From NCBI RefSeq assembly GCF_041080655.1, contig NZ_CP163525.1:7254001-7318000 (forward strand): DNA of 64,000 nt, in the 5' to 3' direction. Each line of letters opens with the position of its first letter. Position 1 is the stretch's first letter. Position numbers and translations under genes: made by a program. This stretch comes from Streptomyces sp. CG4. Lineage in GTDB: Bacteria > Actinomycetota > Actinomycetes > Streptomycetales > Streptomycetaceae. This document shows, piece by piece, positions 42,692-50,369 of this stretch. The notes under the pieces were generated by a model, which ran no database searches, was not told the DNA's origin, and saw nothing but the letters and a program-made list of their open reading frames with translations.

Positions 42692-43917
42692 TCGTCAACT
42701 CCCTTACTGGATCCCGGGGTTCGCACGCCCCAGAGCAGAAACACAGGATTGGTCGCCGCGAGCCGGGTCACATCCCCCGGCAGCGGCGCCAGCCGCGACG
42801 ACTGCAGCAGCACCCCGTCGCAGGTGAACCCGGCGGCCGTGAGCGCCTCGCGGGCCGCCGGCACCCGGTCGAGGGCGGCCATGGCGACGACCACGGTCCG
42901 CCGCGCCCGCCGGGCGCAGGCCCGCACCACGGCGGGCAGCTCGCGCCCCCCGCCGCCGACGAACACGGCGTCGGGATCGTCGGCGAGGCCGGCCAGCGCG
43001 TCCGGCGCCGAGCCGTGCACCACCCGCACATCGACCCCGTGGGCCCGGGCGTTGGCCCGGACCCGCTCGACCCCGTCCGCGGCCTTCTCGACGGCGACGA
43101 CGGCCGCGCCGAGCCGCGCGCACTCCACCGCCACCGAGCCCGAGCCGGCGCCCACGTCCCACACCAGGTCGCCCAGCCGGGGACCGAGCCGGGCCAGCGC
43201 CAGCGCCCGCACCTCGAACTTGGTGATCATCGAGTCCCGGTGCGCGAACGCCCCCTCGTCCAGCGCCCAGCCGGCCGGCCGCGCGAGCACCCCGGCGACC
43301 GTACGCACGGCACCCAGCGCCCGCGCCTCGTCCAGGCACAGCACCACGCTCACCGCCGTACCCCAGTCCCGGGCCGCCGCCTCGGCGGGCGTCACCCGCT
43401 CCACGCGCTCCCGCTCCGGATCGCCGAGCGCGCTCGCCACGACGAGGACACGACCGTCGCCGAGCGCGGCCCCCAGCTCGGCGGGCCCGGCCCCCGGGCC
43501 CGTGAGCACGGCCACCTTGGGCTGCGCACGGCAGACGTTCACCGCCGTACGAAGGTCCCGGCCGTGCGCGCTCACCACCACCGCGTCGTCCCAGGGCAGC
43601 CCGAGCCGTGCGAACGCGGTGGCCACGGAGGACACCCCCGGCCGCACATCCAGCCGCTCGGCGCCGAACCGCTCGGCCAGCGCCCGCACGATCCCGAAGA
43701 ACCCGGGATCCCCCGAGGCCAGCACCACGACGTCCTTGTCCGCATACTCCGCGATCGCGTCCAGCGCCGGGGCCAGCGGCCCGAGGACGACCCGCGCGGC
43801 GCCGGCGGGCAGCCGTGCCGCGTCCAGGTGCCGGCGCCCGCCGACGACCAGCGCGGCCCCCGCGAGGAGACCCTCCGGGACCGGCGCGCCCGTGCCCGTA
43901 CCGACGACCGTGATCAA
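42688..43917 (-). CDS. cobL: Precorrin-6Y C5,15-methyltransferase (decarboxylating)
   Basis: This 409-residue two-part enzyme has an N-terminal CbiE-type methyltransferase (VVGTGTGAPVPEGLL, DVVVLASGDPGFFGI) and a C-terminal CbiT-type domain (FAHRDSMITKFEVRALALA, DLVWDVGAGSGSVAVECARL). It methylates C-5 and C-15 and decarboxylates the ring-C acetate. I place the start at TTG 43917, which overlaps the cobM stop as TTGA and gives the normal family length. No better ATG or GTG lies nearby. Second gene of the cobM operon. Confidence 0.93.
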   Translation of the reverse strand: MITVVGTGTGAPVPEGLLAGAALVVGGRRHLDAARLPAGAARVVLGPLAPALDAIAEYADKDVVVLASGDPGFFGIVRALAERFGAERLDVRPGVSSVATAFARLGLPWDDAVVVSAHGRDLRTAVNVCRAQPKVAVLTGPGAGPAELGAALGDGRVLVVASALGDPERERVERVTPAEAAARDWGTAVSVVLCLDEARALGAVRTVAGVLARPAGWALDEGAFAHRDSMITKFEVRALALARLGPRLGDLVWDVGAGSGSVAVECARLGAAVVAVEKAADGVERVRANARAHGVDVRVVHGSAPDALAGLADDPDAVFVGGGGRELPAVVRACARRARRTVVVAMAALDRVPAAREALTAAGFTCDGVLLQSSRLAPLPGDVTRLAATNPVFLLWGVRTPGSSKGVDE

Positions 43918-44732
43918 CTCTTCGCCCGCTGTTCGCGCAGGGCCCGCCGGGCCTGGGGGTCGGCCTTGCGGTACCCGTGGAAGTGACCGGGGTGGTACAG
44001 GTGCGAACGCGTCCCGTGGGCGTCCAGCGCCGGGCCGACCAGGAAGAGCGTGTGCTTCCAGAGCTTGTGCTCCTTGACCGTCTCCTCCAGCGTGCCGACC
44101 GTGCACCGCACGACCAGCTCCTCGGGCCAGGTCGCCTGATAGGCGACGACGACCGGGGTGTCCGTCGGGTAGCCGCCCTCCAGCAGCTCGCGCACCAGCT
44201 GTCCGCTGCGCGCCGCCGACAGGAAGATCGCCATGGTGGTGCCGTGCCGGGCGAACTCGCGCACCTCCTCGCCGGGCGGCATCGGCGTCTTGCCGCCGCC
44301 CAGCCGGGTGAGCACGACGGACTGCGCGACCTCGGGGATGGTCAGCTCGCGCTGCGCGAGCGCGGCCACGGCGGAGAAGGCCGAGACGCCGGGGACGACC
44401 TCGGTCGCGATCCCGAGCTCCGCGCACCGGTCCAGCTGCTCCTGCGTGCCGCCCCACAGCGCCGGGTCGCCGGAGTGGATCCGGGCCACCTTCAGCCCCT
44501 CGGCCCGGGCACGCCGGTAGACGGCGACGACGTCCTCCAGGGACATGGCCGCCGAGTCGAGGATCTCCGCGTCGTCGCGCGCGTGCTCGAGGACCTCCGC
44601 CTGGACCAGGCTCGCCGCCCAGATCACCACGTCCGCGTCCGCGATCGCGCGTGCGGCGCGGAACGTCAGCAGATCGGCGGCGCCGGGGCCGGCACCGACG
44701 AACGTCACCTTGCCGGTGGGGGCATCGGCCAT
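43914..44732 (-). CDS. cobM: Precorrin-4 C11-methyltransferase
   Basis: This 272-residue SAM-dependent uroporphyrin-III-type methyltransferase has VTFVGAGPGAADLLTFRAAR (first glycine loop) and VARIHSGDPALWGGTQEQLD. VVPGVSAFSAVAALAQREL and VVLTRLGGGKTPMP follow, all typical of CobM/CbiF. It starts the downstream cob operon; GGAGAGG lies just before the ATG. An unusual 8-bp tandem repeat occupies its leader. Confidence 0.96.
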   Translation of the reverse strand: MADAPTGKVTFVGAGPGAADLLTFRAARAIADADVVIWAASLVQAEVLEHARDDAEILDSAAMSLEDVVAVYRRARAEGLKVARIHSGDPALWGGTQEQLDRCAELGIATEVVPGVSAFSAVAALAQRELTIPEVAQSVVLTRLGGGKTPMPPGEEVREFARHGTTMAIFLSAARSGQLVRELLEGGYPTDTPVVVAYQATWPEELVVRCTVGTLEETVKEHKLWKHTLFLVGPALDAHGTRSHLYHPGHFHGYRKADPQARRALREQRAKS

Positions 44733-44750
44733 GGGAAGGGTCCTCTCCTG

Positions 44751-44818
44751 CGGGAACTACGGGACTACGGGACTGCGGGACTACGGGGCTGCGGAACTAC
44801 GGACTGCGGGGACCGCGG
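44751..44818. repeat. Tandem 8-bp repeat in the cobM leader
   Basis: About eight head-to-tail copies of GGGACTAC or GGGACTGC (and small variants) lie between cobM and the divergent ZIP gene, ending 19 bp from the cobM ATG. On the transcribed strand they read GTAGTCCC/GCAGTCCC. The remaining intergenic sequence (44819-44913) shows no other motif. Confidence 0.85.
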
Positions 44819-44913
44819 ATGCGCGAGTCGGAATCGGTGAAATGTCAGGTTCTGGGGGAGTGTGATCGGTGCCGGAGGTGCGCGGAGGCGCCTCGATCGG
44901 ATAGCAAGGGCCT

Positions 44914-45648
44914 ATGGCGGTCTTCGTCGCGCTCGGCGCGTTCCTGATGACGCTGGCCGGCGGCTGGACGGCACAGCGCGTGACCGACCGTCGGCACCTC
45001 GTCCTGGGCCTGGCCGGCGGTCTGATGCTCGGCGTCGTCGGCCTGGATCTGCTGCCGGAGGCGCTGCACGCCGCCGACCGCGAGGTCTTCGGCGTACCCG
45101 CCGCCCTGCTGCTGTTCGTGGCCGGATTCCTGCTGGCCCATCTGGTGGAGCGCACGCTGGCCGCACGCCAGGCGGCCCACGGCGGTGCCGAGGGGCCGGG
45201 CCACCGGGCGCCCGAGGTGGGCCTGACGGCCGCCGCCGCGATGGTCGGGCACAGCGCCATGGACGGCGTGGCGATCGGCGCGGCCTTCCAGGTCGGCGGC
45301 GGCATGGGCGCGGCCGTCGCGCTCGCCGTGATCGCGCACGACTTCGCCGACGGATTCAACACCTTCACCATCACGAGCCTGTACGGCAACGCCCGCCGCC
45401 GCGCGATCGCGATGCTGGTGGCCGACGCCTGCGCACCCCTGGTGGGCGCGCTGTCGACCGCCTTCATCCACATCCCCGAAGCGGTGCTCGGCGGCTACCT
45501 CGGCCTTTTCGGCGGTGTCCTGCTGTACCTCGCCGCCGCCGAGATCCTGCCCGAGGCCCACCACGAACACCCGGCGCGCTCCACCCTGCTGTGCACGGTC
45601 GCGGGCGCGGCCTTCATCTGGCTGGTGGTCGGCCTCTCCGGCGGCTGA
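44914..45648 (+). CDS. ZIP-family divalent metal transporter
   Basis: This 244-residue membrane protein has about eight hydrophobic segments. The metal pathway His residues lie in MVGHSAMDGVAIGAAF and VIAHDFADGFNTFTI, the helix IV and V motifs of ZIP proteins. A His-poor loop (GGAEGPGHRAPE) lies before helix IV. The gene is the only rightward one between two leftward cob operons and ends at a hairpin next to cobI. Cobalt or zinc uptake for corrin synthesis is plausible but the metal is not determined by sequence. Confidence 0.9.
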   Translation: MAVFVALGAFLMTLAGGWTAQRVTDRRHLVLGLAGGLMLGVVGLDLLPEALHAADREVFGVPAALLLFVAGFLLAHLVERTLAARQAAHGGAEGPGHRAPEVGLTAAAAMVGHSAMDGVAIGAAFQVGGGMGAAVALAVIAHDFADGFNTFTITSLYGNARRRAIAMLVADACAPLVGALSTAFIHIPEAVLGGYLGLFGGVLLYLAAAEILPEAHHEHPARSTLLCTVAGAAFIWLVVGLSGG

Positions 45649-45652
45649 ACGG

Positions 45653-45671
45653 GCCGGCCGTCTCGGCCGGC
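45653..45671. terminator. Short bidirectional hairpin between the ZIP gene and cobI
   Basis: GCCGGCCG (45653-45660) and CGGCCGGC (45664-45671) pair perfectly around TCT. It abuts the cobI stop codon and can stop both converging transcripts. Confidence 0.7.
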
Positions 45672-46403
45672 TCACAGCTTCCCGCCCCGTCCGCCGTCCC
45701 GGCGCGGGGGTGCGATCAGCGTCGACAGATACGGCAGCGGCGCCCCGTCCAGCTCGCCGGCCGGCCGCACCGACTCCTCCGGCAGGCCCAGCGCCGAACC
45801 CCACACGGCGTCGCCGAGCCGCCCGGTCTCCCGCAGCGCATCCGCGACCTCGGCAGCCTGCCGTCCGAACTTGTACGCGACGACGGTCCCCGGCCCGGCC
45901 AGGGCCTCCTTCAGCACCGCCGACCCGGCCGTCACCGGCACCAGCGTCAGCGGCTCGGTGCCCTCCGTCAGCACCGCACCGGACCGCGCCGCCAGATCCT
46001 GCATGGCGGTGATCCCGGGCACGGTCTCCACGACGACGCCCGGCACCAGCTCGGCGATCGTCTGCGCGAGATAGGTGAACGTCGAGTACACGTTCGGATC
46101 GCCGATGGTGGCGAAGGCGACGGACGCATGCCGCTTCAGCAGCTCGGCGACCCGCTCGCCCGCGGCGTCCCAGGCGGCCTCCCGGCGCGCCCGGTCGGTC
46201 CGCTCGTTCAGCGCGAACACCACCCGGACGACCTTGTCCTCGGGCACGTAGTGCGACACGGTCGCCTCCGCGCGCCCCCGCTCCCCGGTGTCCATCACCG
46301 GTACGACGACGACCTCGGCGGCCCGCAGGGCGTTGACCCCCTTGACGGTCACCAGCTCCGGATCACCCGGACCGACCCCGACTCCGACCAGCCTGCTGCT
46401 CAT
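45672..46403 (-). CDS. cobI: Precorrin-2 C20-methyltransferase
   Basis: This 243-residue SAM-dependent methyltransferase has LVGVGVGPGDPELVTVKG at the start. FATIGDPNVYSTFTYLAQTI in the middle and ETVPGITAMQDLAARSG after it are typical of CobI/CbiL. ATG at 46403 overlaps the cobB stop by ATGA. It is the last gene of the riboswitch-led operon. It acts early in the pathway although the operon is otherwise made of late steps. Confidence 0.95.
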   Translation of the reverse strand: MSSRLVGVGVGPGDPELVTVKGVNALRAAEVVVVPVMDTGERGRAEATVSHYVPEDKVVRVVFALNERTDRARREAAWDAAGERVAELLKRHASVAFATIGDPNVYSTFTYLAQTIAELVPGVVVETVPGITAMQDLAARSGAVLTEGTEPLTLVPVTAGSAVLKEALAGPGTVVAYKFGRQAAEVADALRETGRLGDAVWGSALGLPEESVRPAGELDGAPLPYLSTLIAPPRRDGGRGGKL

Positions 46404-47773
46404 GACGTCCGGCACCTCTCCACGAACCGACGGGCGACACCGGGCTCGGACGCCCAGTGCGTGTGCAGGTAACTCGCGTGCACGCCCCGCTGTACGAAAC
46501 CTTCGACCCGCCGTACGGGTGTCCGCACCCCCCACGCCGGAGCGGCTCCGGCGCCGGGCTCGACGACCGTGCGATGGAACTCGTGCCCCCGCATCCGCGT
46601 CCCGGCGACGGCCAGCACACTGTCCCCGACGGCCACGGCGTCCCGATAGCCCAGGGTGAGCCGCTCCGTCATCCGCGCGGTGGCATCCAGTACCCCGCAC
46701 ATGGGCTTGCCGTCCAGCTCCCGGCAGAGATAGAGGAGCCCGGCGCACTCGGCGGCAACGGGCGCACCGCTGAGAGCCAGCTCGGCGATCGCCTTGCGCA
46801 GCGGCTCGTTGGCGGACAGCTCACCGGCGTACACCTCGGGGAAGCCGCCCCCGATGACCAACCCGGCTGTCCCGTCCGGCAGTTGCTCATCGCGGAGCGG
46901 ATCGAACGTGACGACTTCGGCACCGGCGGCGGTGAGCAGTTCGGTGTGCTCGGCGTAGGAGAAGGTGAAGGCGGGGCCACCGGCTACGGCGACCACTGGC
47001 CTTCGCCTTTCGGCTGAGGGAGTCGGGTGGTGGGTGGGCGAGGCGGGGGCCCAGGCGGAGGAGCCCCCTGGTACCTGAGCGGCAGTACGCGCAAGTGCCT
47101 CCAGGGCGTCCAGGTCACATCCCCGAGACACCAGCGCCGCCATCGCCCCTACGGCCTCCACCGCCGCGGACTGCCGTTCGGCGACCGGCACCAGCCCGAG
47201 GTGCCGGGAAGGCGTGTCCACCTGCTGAGCCCGCCGCAAGGCGCCCAGCACAGGCACACCGGCCGAGTCCAACGCCTCCCGCAGCAACTCCTCATGCCGG
47301 TCGGACCCGACCTTGTTGAGGATCACACCCCCGACCCGCACCTCCGGATCCCAGGAAGCGAACCCGTGCACCAGCGCCGCCACGGACCGCGACTGCGACG
47401 ACGCGTCCACCACGAGCACCACCGGCGCCCGCAACAGCTTGGCGACATGCGCGGTGGAGGCCAGCTCCCCTTCCCCCGCCGCCCCGTCGTACAGCCCCAT
47501 CACGCCCTCGACCACGGCCAGGTCACACCCGCGCGCCCCGTGCAGGAACAGCGGAGCGACCAGCTCCGGCCCGCACAGGTACGCGTCCAGGTTCCGCCCG
47601 ACCCGCCCGGTCGCGAGCGCGTGATAACCGGGGTCGATGTAGTCCGGCCCGACCTTGTGCGGGGACACGGTGAGCCCCCGCGCGGCGAACGCGGCCATCA
47701 GCCCCGTGGCCACGGTGGTCTTGCCGCTGCCGGAGGAAGGCGCGGCGATGACGAGCCGGGGCACCGACGACAT
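46400..47773 (-). CDS. cobB: Cobyrinic/hydrogenobyrinic acid a,c-diamide synthase
   Basis: This 457-residue glutamine-dependent amidotransferase has an N-terminal ATP-binding domain with APSSGSGKTTV (P-loop) and HKVGPDYIDPGYH. A C-terminal class I glutaminase-like domain contains AAECAGLLYLCREL with the nucleophile Cys. It amidates the a and c side chains. I place the start at ATG 47773 (TGATG with cobO); GTG codons one and two steps upstream are alternatives. A Pro/Ala-rich linker joins the domains. Confidence 0.94.
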   Translation of the reverse strand: MSSVPRLVIAAPSSGSGKTTVATGLMAAFAARGLTVSPHKVGPDYIDPGYHALATGRVGRNLDAYLCGPELVAPLFLHGARGCDLAVVEGVMGLYDGAAGEGELASTAHVAKLLRAPVVLVVDASSQSRSVAALVHGFASWDPEVRVGGVILNKVGSDRHEELLREALDSAGVPVLGALRRAQQVDTPSRHLGLVPVAERQSAAVEAVGAMAALVSRGCDLDALEALARTAAQVPGGSSAWAPASPTHHPTPSAERRRPVVAVAGGPAFTFSYAEHTELLTAAGAEVVTFDPLRDEQLPDGTAGLVIGGGFPEVYAGELSANEPLRKAIAELALSGAPVAAECAGLLYLCRELDGKPMCGVLDATARMTERLTLGYRDAVAVGDSVLAVAGTRMRGHEFHRTVVEPGAGAAPAWGVRTPVRRVEGFVQRGVHASYLHTHWASEPGVARRFVERCRTS

Positions 47774-48372
47774 CACCACTCGATGCCCTTCTGGCCCTTC
47801 TGCCCCACGTCCATGGGGTGCTTGACCTTGGACATGTCGGTGACGAGGTCGGCGAAGTCCACCAGCTCCTCGGGCGCGTTCCGCCCGGTGATGACGACGT
47901 GCTGGGTGCCCGGCCGGTCCTGCAGCACGGAGATCACCTCATCGGTGTCCACCCACCCCCAGTGCATCGGATAGGCGAACTCGTCCAGCACGTACAGCCG
48001 GTACGTCTCGGCCGCCAGGTCCCGCTTGACCTGCTCCCAGCCCTCCCGGGCCTTCTCCTCGTTGTCCATCTGCTGGTCCCGCTGGACCCACGACCAGCCC
48101 TCGCCCATCTTGTGCCAGTCGACGGTGCCGCCCTCGCCGGAGGCGCCGAGCACGCGCAGCGCGTTCTCCTCGCCGACCTTCCACTTGGCCGACTTGACGA
48201 ACTGGAACACCCCGATGGGCCACCCCTGGTTCCAGGCACGCAGCGCGAGCCCGAACGCGGCGGTCGACTTGCCCTTGCCGATCCCGGTGTGCACGACGAC
48301 GAGCGGCCGGTTCCGCCGCTGACGCGTCGTCAGACCGTCATCGGGCACGACACTCGGCTGTCCCTGCGGCAT
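47773..48372 (-). CDS. cobO: Cob(I)yrinic acid a,c-diamide adenosyltransferase
   Basis: This 199-residue ATP:corrinoid adenosyltransferase of the CobA/CobO type has the P-loop HTGIGKGKSTAAFG, then GVFQFVKSAKWKVGEE. RLYVLDEFAYPMHWGWVDT and VVITGRNAPEELVDFADLVT end the family pattern. It attaches the adenosyl ligand to cobalt. ATG at 48372 overlaps the upstream stop as TAATG. Confidence 0.96.
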   Translation of the reverse strand: MPQGQPSVVPDDGLTTRQRRNRPLVVVHTGIGKGKSTAAFGLALRAWNQGWPIGVFQFVKSAKWKVGEENALRVLGASGEGGTVDWHKMGEGWSWVQRDQQMDNEEKAREGWEQVKRDLAAETYRLYVLDEFAYPMHWGWVDTDEVISVLQDRPGTQHVVITGRNAPEELVDFADLVTDMSKVKHPMDVGQKGQKGIEW

Positions 48373-50369
48373 TACGCGGCCCTCCTGTCCTGAATTCCCT
48401 TCACCAGCCCGGCGATCGAGTCGGCCCGCAGCTCGTCCAGCGTGACGGCCGTACCGCCCAGCTCACCCGCGAGCTGCCCGGCGAGCCCCAGCCGCACCGG
48501 CCCCGACTCGCAGTCCACGACCACCGAGGCGACCTGACCGGCCGCGAACAGCCGCGCCGCCCGCCCCGCCAGCGCGACCGGCTCCGGGCCACCGGTGGCC
48601 CGCCCGTCGGTCACCACCACGACCAGCGCCCGTCGCGCCGGATCCCGTAGCCCCTCCACGCGCAGCACCTCGTGCGCCTTCAGCAGCCCGGCCGCCAGTG
48701 GCGTACGACCGCCCGTCGGCAGCGACTCCAGCCGTACGGCGGCCGCGTCCACGGACGAGGTCGGCGGCAGCGCCACCTCCGCACCGGAGCCCCGGAAGGT
48801 CACCAGCCCCACCTTGTCCCGCCGCTGGTAGGCGTCCAGCAGCAGCGAGAGCACGGCACCCTTCACGGCGCTCATCCGCTGCCGGGCCGCCATCGACCCG
48901 GAGGCGTCCACCACGAACAGCACGAGGTTGCCCTCGCGCCCCTCCCGGGTCGCCTGCCGCAGATCCTCCCGGCGGATCACCAGCCCGGGCCCGGACCGGC
49001 CGCGCGCCCGCTGATGCGGAGCCGCCGCCTGCACGGTCGCGGCCAGGTGCAGCTTGGTCAGCGCGCCCTGCGGCCGCCGTGCCCCGGTGGTCCGCCCGTG
49101 CTCGGTGCGGGCGCGCGAACGCCGGCCCGCCGCCCCCGCACCGATCCCGGGCACGGTCAGCACCTTGGTACGGAACGGCTCGGCGGCCCGTACGGCCGAC
49201 TGCTCCTGAGCGGAGCCGGACGCCTGCGGCTCCCCGCTCTCCCCGGCCTCGGGCCGCGCGGCGGTGTCCCCGCCGCTCTGCGGGCCGGAGTCGGGCTGCG
49301 GCCGCCCGCCGCCCCCACCCGGTCCGTCCGGATCGGGATCGTCCTCGCCCTCGTCCTCGCCGGAGAACTGCTCCAGCGTCTCGTCCAGCTTGTCCTCGTC
49401 CAGACCGGGCGCGTCGAACGGATTGCGCCGCCTGCGGTGCGGCAGCGCGAGCAGAGCGGCCTGGCGCACGTCCTCCGCCAGCACATCCGTCCGCCCGGCC
49501 CACGCGGCGAGCGCGGTCGCCGTACGCGCCATCACGATGTCGGCCCGCATGCCGTCCACCTCGAAGGCCGCGCAGGTCGCCGCGATCTGCCGCAGCGCAC
49601 CGTCGCCCAGCCGCACCTGCGGCAGCAACTCCCGTGCCGCCACGATCCGTTGCCGTACGCCGGACTCCTCCTCGGCCCATCGCGCGGCGAAGGCGGCCGG
49701 GTCGTCGTCGTACGCCAGCCGGCGCCGTACCACCTCGACCCGCTGGTCCGGCTCCCGGGAGGCCGCGACCTCCACGGTCAGCCCGAACCGGTCGAGCAAC
49801 TGCGGCCGCAGCTCGCCCTCTTCGGGGTTCATCGTGCCGACGAGCAGGAAGCGCGCCGCGTGCCGCACGGAGACGCCCTCGCGCTCCACGTACGAGGCGC
49901 CCATCGCCGCCGCGTCCAGCAGCAGGTCGACCAGGTGGTCGTGGAGGAGGTTGACCTCGTCGACGTACAGGATGCCCCGGTGCGCGTCGGCCAGCAGGCC
50001 CGGCTCGAACGCCTTCACCCCCTCGGCGAGCGCCCGCTCGATGTCCAGCGCGCCGACCAGCCGGTCCTCGGAGGCGCCGACGGGGAGTTCCACCATCCGC
50101 GCGGGCCGCGCCGCACCGGCCCCGGCCTCGTGGGGACCGTCCGGGCAGGACGGGTCCGGGGCCGCCGGGTCGCAGGAGAACCGGCAGCCGGGGACGACGG
50201 CGACCTCCGGCAGCAGTGCCGAAAGGGCCCGTACGGCCGTCGACTTGGCCGTGCCCTTCTCGCCGCGCACCAGCACACCGCCGACCGCGGGGCTGACCGC
50301 GTTCAGCAGCAGCGCGAGCCGCAGGTCGTCCTGGCCGACAACGGCCGTGAAAGGAAAGGGAGTTGTCAC
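48372..50369 (-). CDS. Cobaltochelatase-associated AAA/VWA protein (ChlI-ChlD fusion type)
   Basis: This 665-residue fused chelatase subunit has an N-terminal AAA+ domain like BchI/ChlI (Walker A in GEKGTAKST, residues ~36-44; Walker B in GILYVDEVNLL). A Pro/Asp/Glu-rich linker follows (GEDEGEDDPDPDGPGGG), then a C-terminal VWA domain with MIDAS residues in VVDASGSMAA. It would drive metal insertion together with CobN, replacing separate CobS and CobT. Start GTG at 50369 overlaps cobN by GTGA. Annotated as magnesium chelatase in many genomes, but context argues for cobalt. Confidence 0.92.
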   Translation of the reverse strand: MTTPFPFTAVVGQDDLRLALLLNAVSPAVGGVLVRGEKGTAKSTAVRALSALLPEVAVVPGCRFSCDPAAPDPSCPDGPHEAGAGAARPARMVELPVGASEDRLVGALDIERALAEGVKAFEPGLLADAHRGILYVDEVNLLHDHLVDLLLDAAAMGASYVEREGVSVRHAARFLLVGTMNPEEGELRPQLLDRFGLTVEVAASREPDQRVEVVRRRLAYDDDPAAFAARWAEEESGVRQRIVAARELLPQVRLGDGALRQIAATCAAFEVDGMRADIVMARTATALAAWAGRTDVLAEDVRQAALLALPHRRRRNPFDAPGLDEDKLDETLEQFSGEDEGEDDPDPDGPGGGGGRPQPDSGPQSGGDTAARPEAGESGEPQASGSAQEQSAVRAAEPFRTKVLTVPGIGAGAAGRRSRARTEHGRTTGARRPQGALTKLHLAATVQAAAPHQRARGRSGPGLVIRREDLRQATREGREGNLVLFVVDASGSMAARQRMSAVKGAVLSLLLDAYQRRDKVGLVTFRGSGAEVALPPTSSVDAAAVRLESLPTGGRTPLAAGLLKAHEVLRVEGLRDPARRALVVVVTDGRATGGPEPVALAGRAARLFAAGQVASVVVDCESGPVRLGLAGQLAGELGGTAVTLDELRADSIAGLVKGIQDRRAA

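Noticed and set aside
44751..44818. CRISPR-like array
   Set aside because: Units are 8 bp and head to tail with no spacers.
48372..50369. Magnesium chelatase for chlorophyll synthesis
   Set aside because: The family resemblance is real, but it is translationally coupled to cobN and cobO, so a cobaltochelatase role is far more likely.
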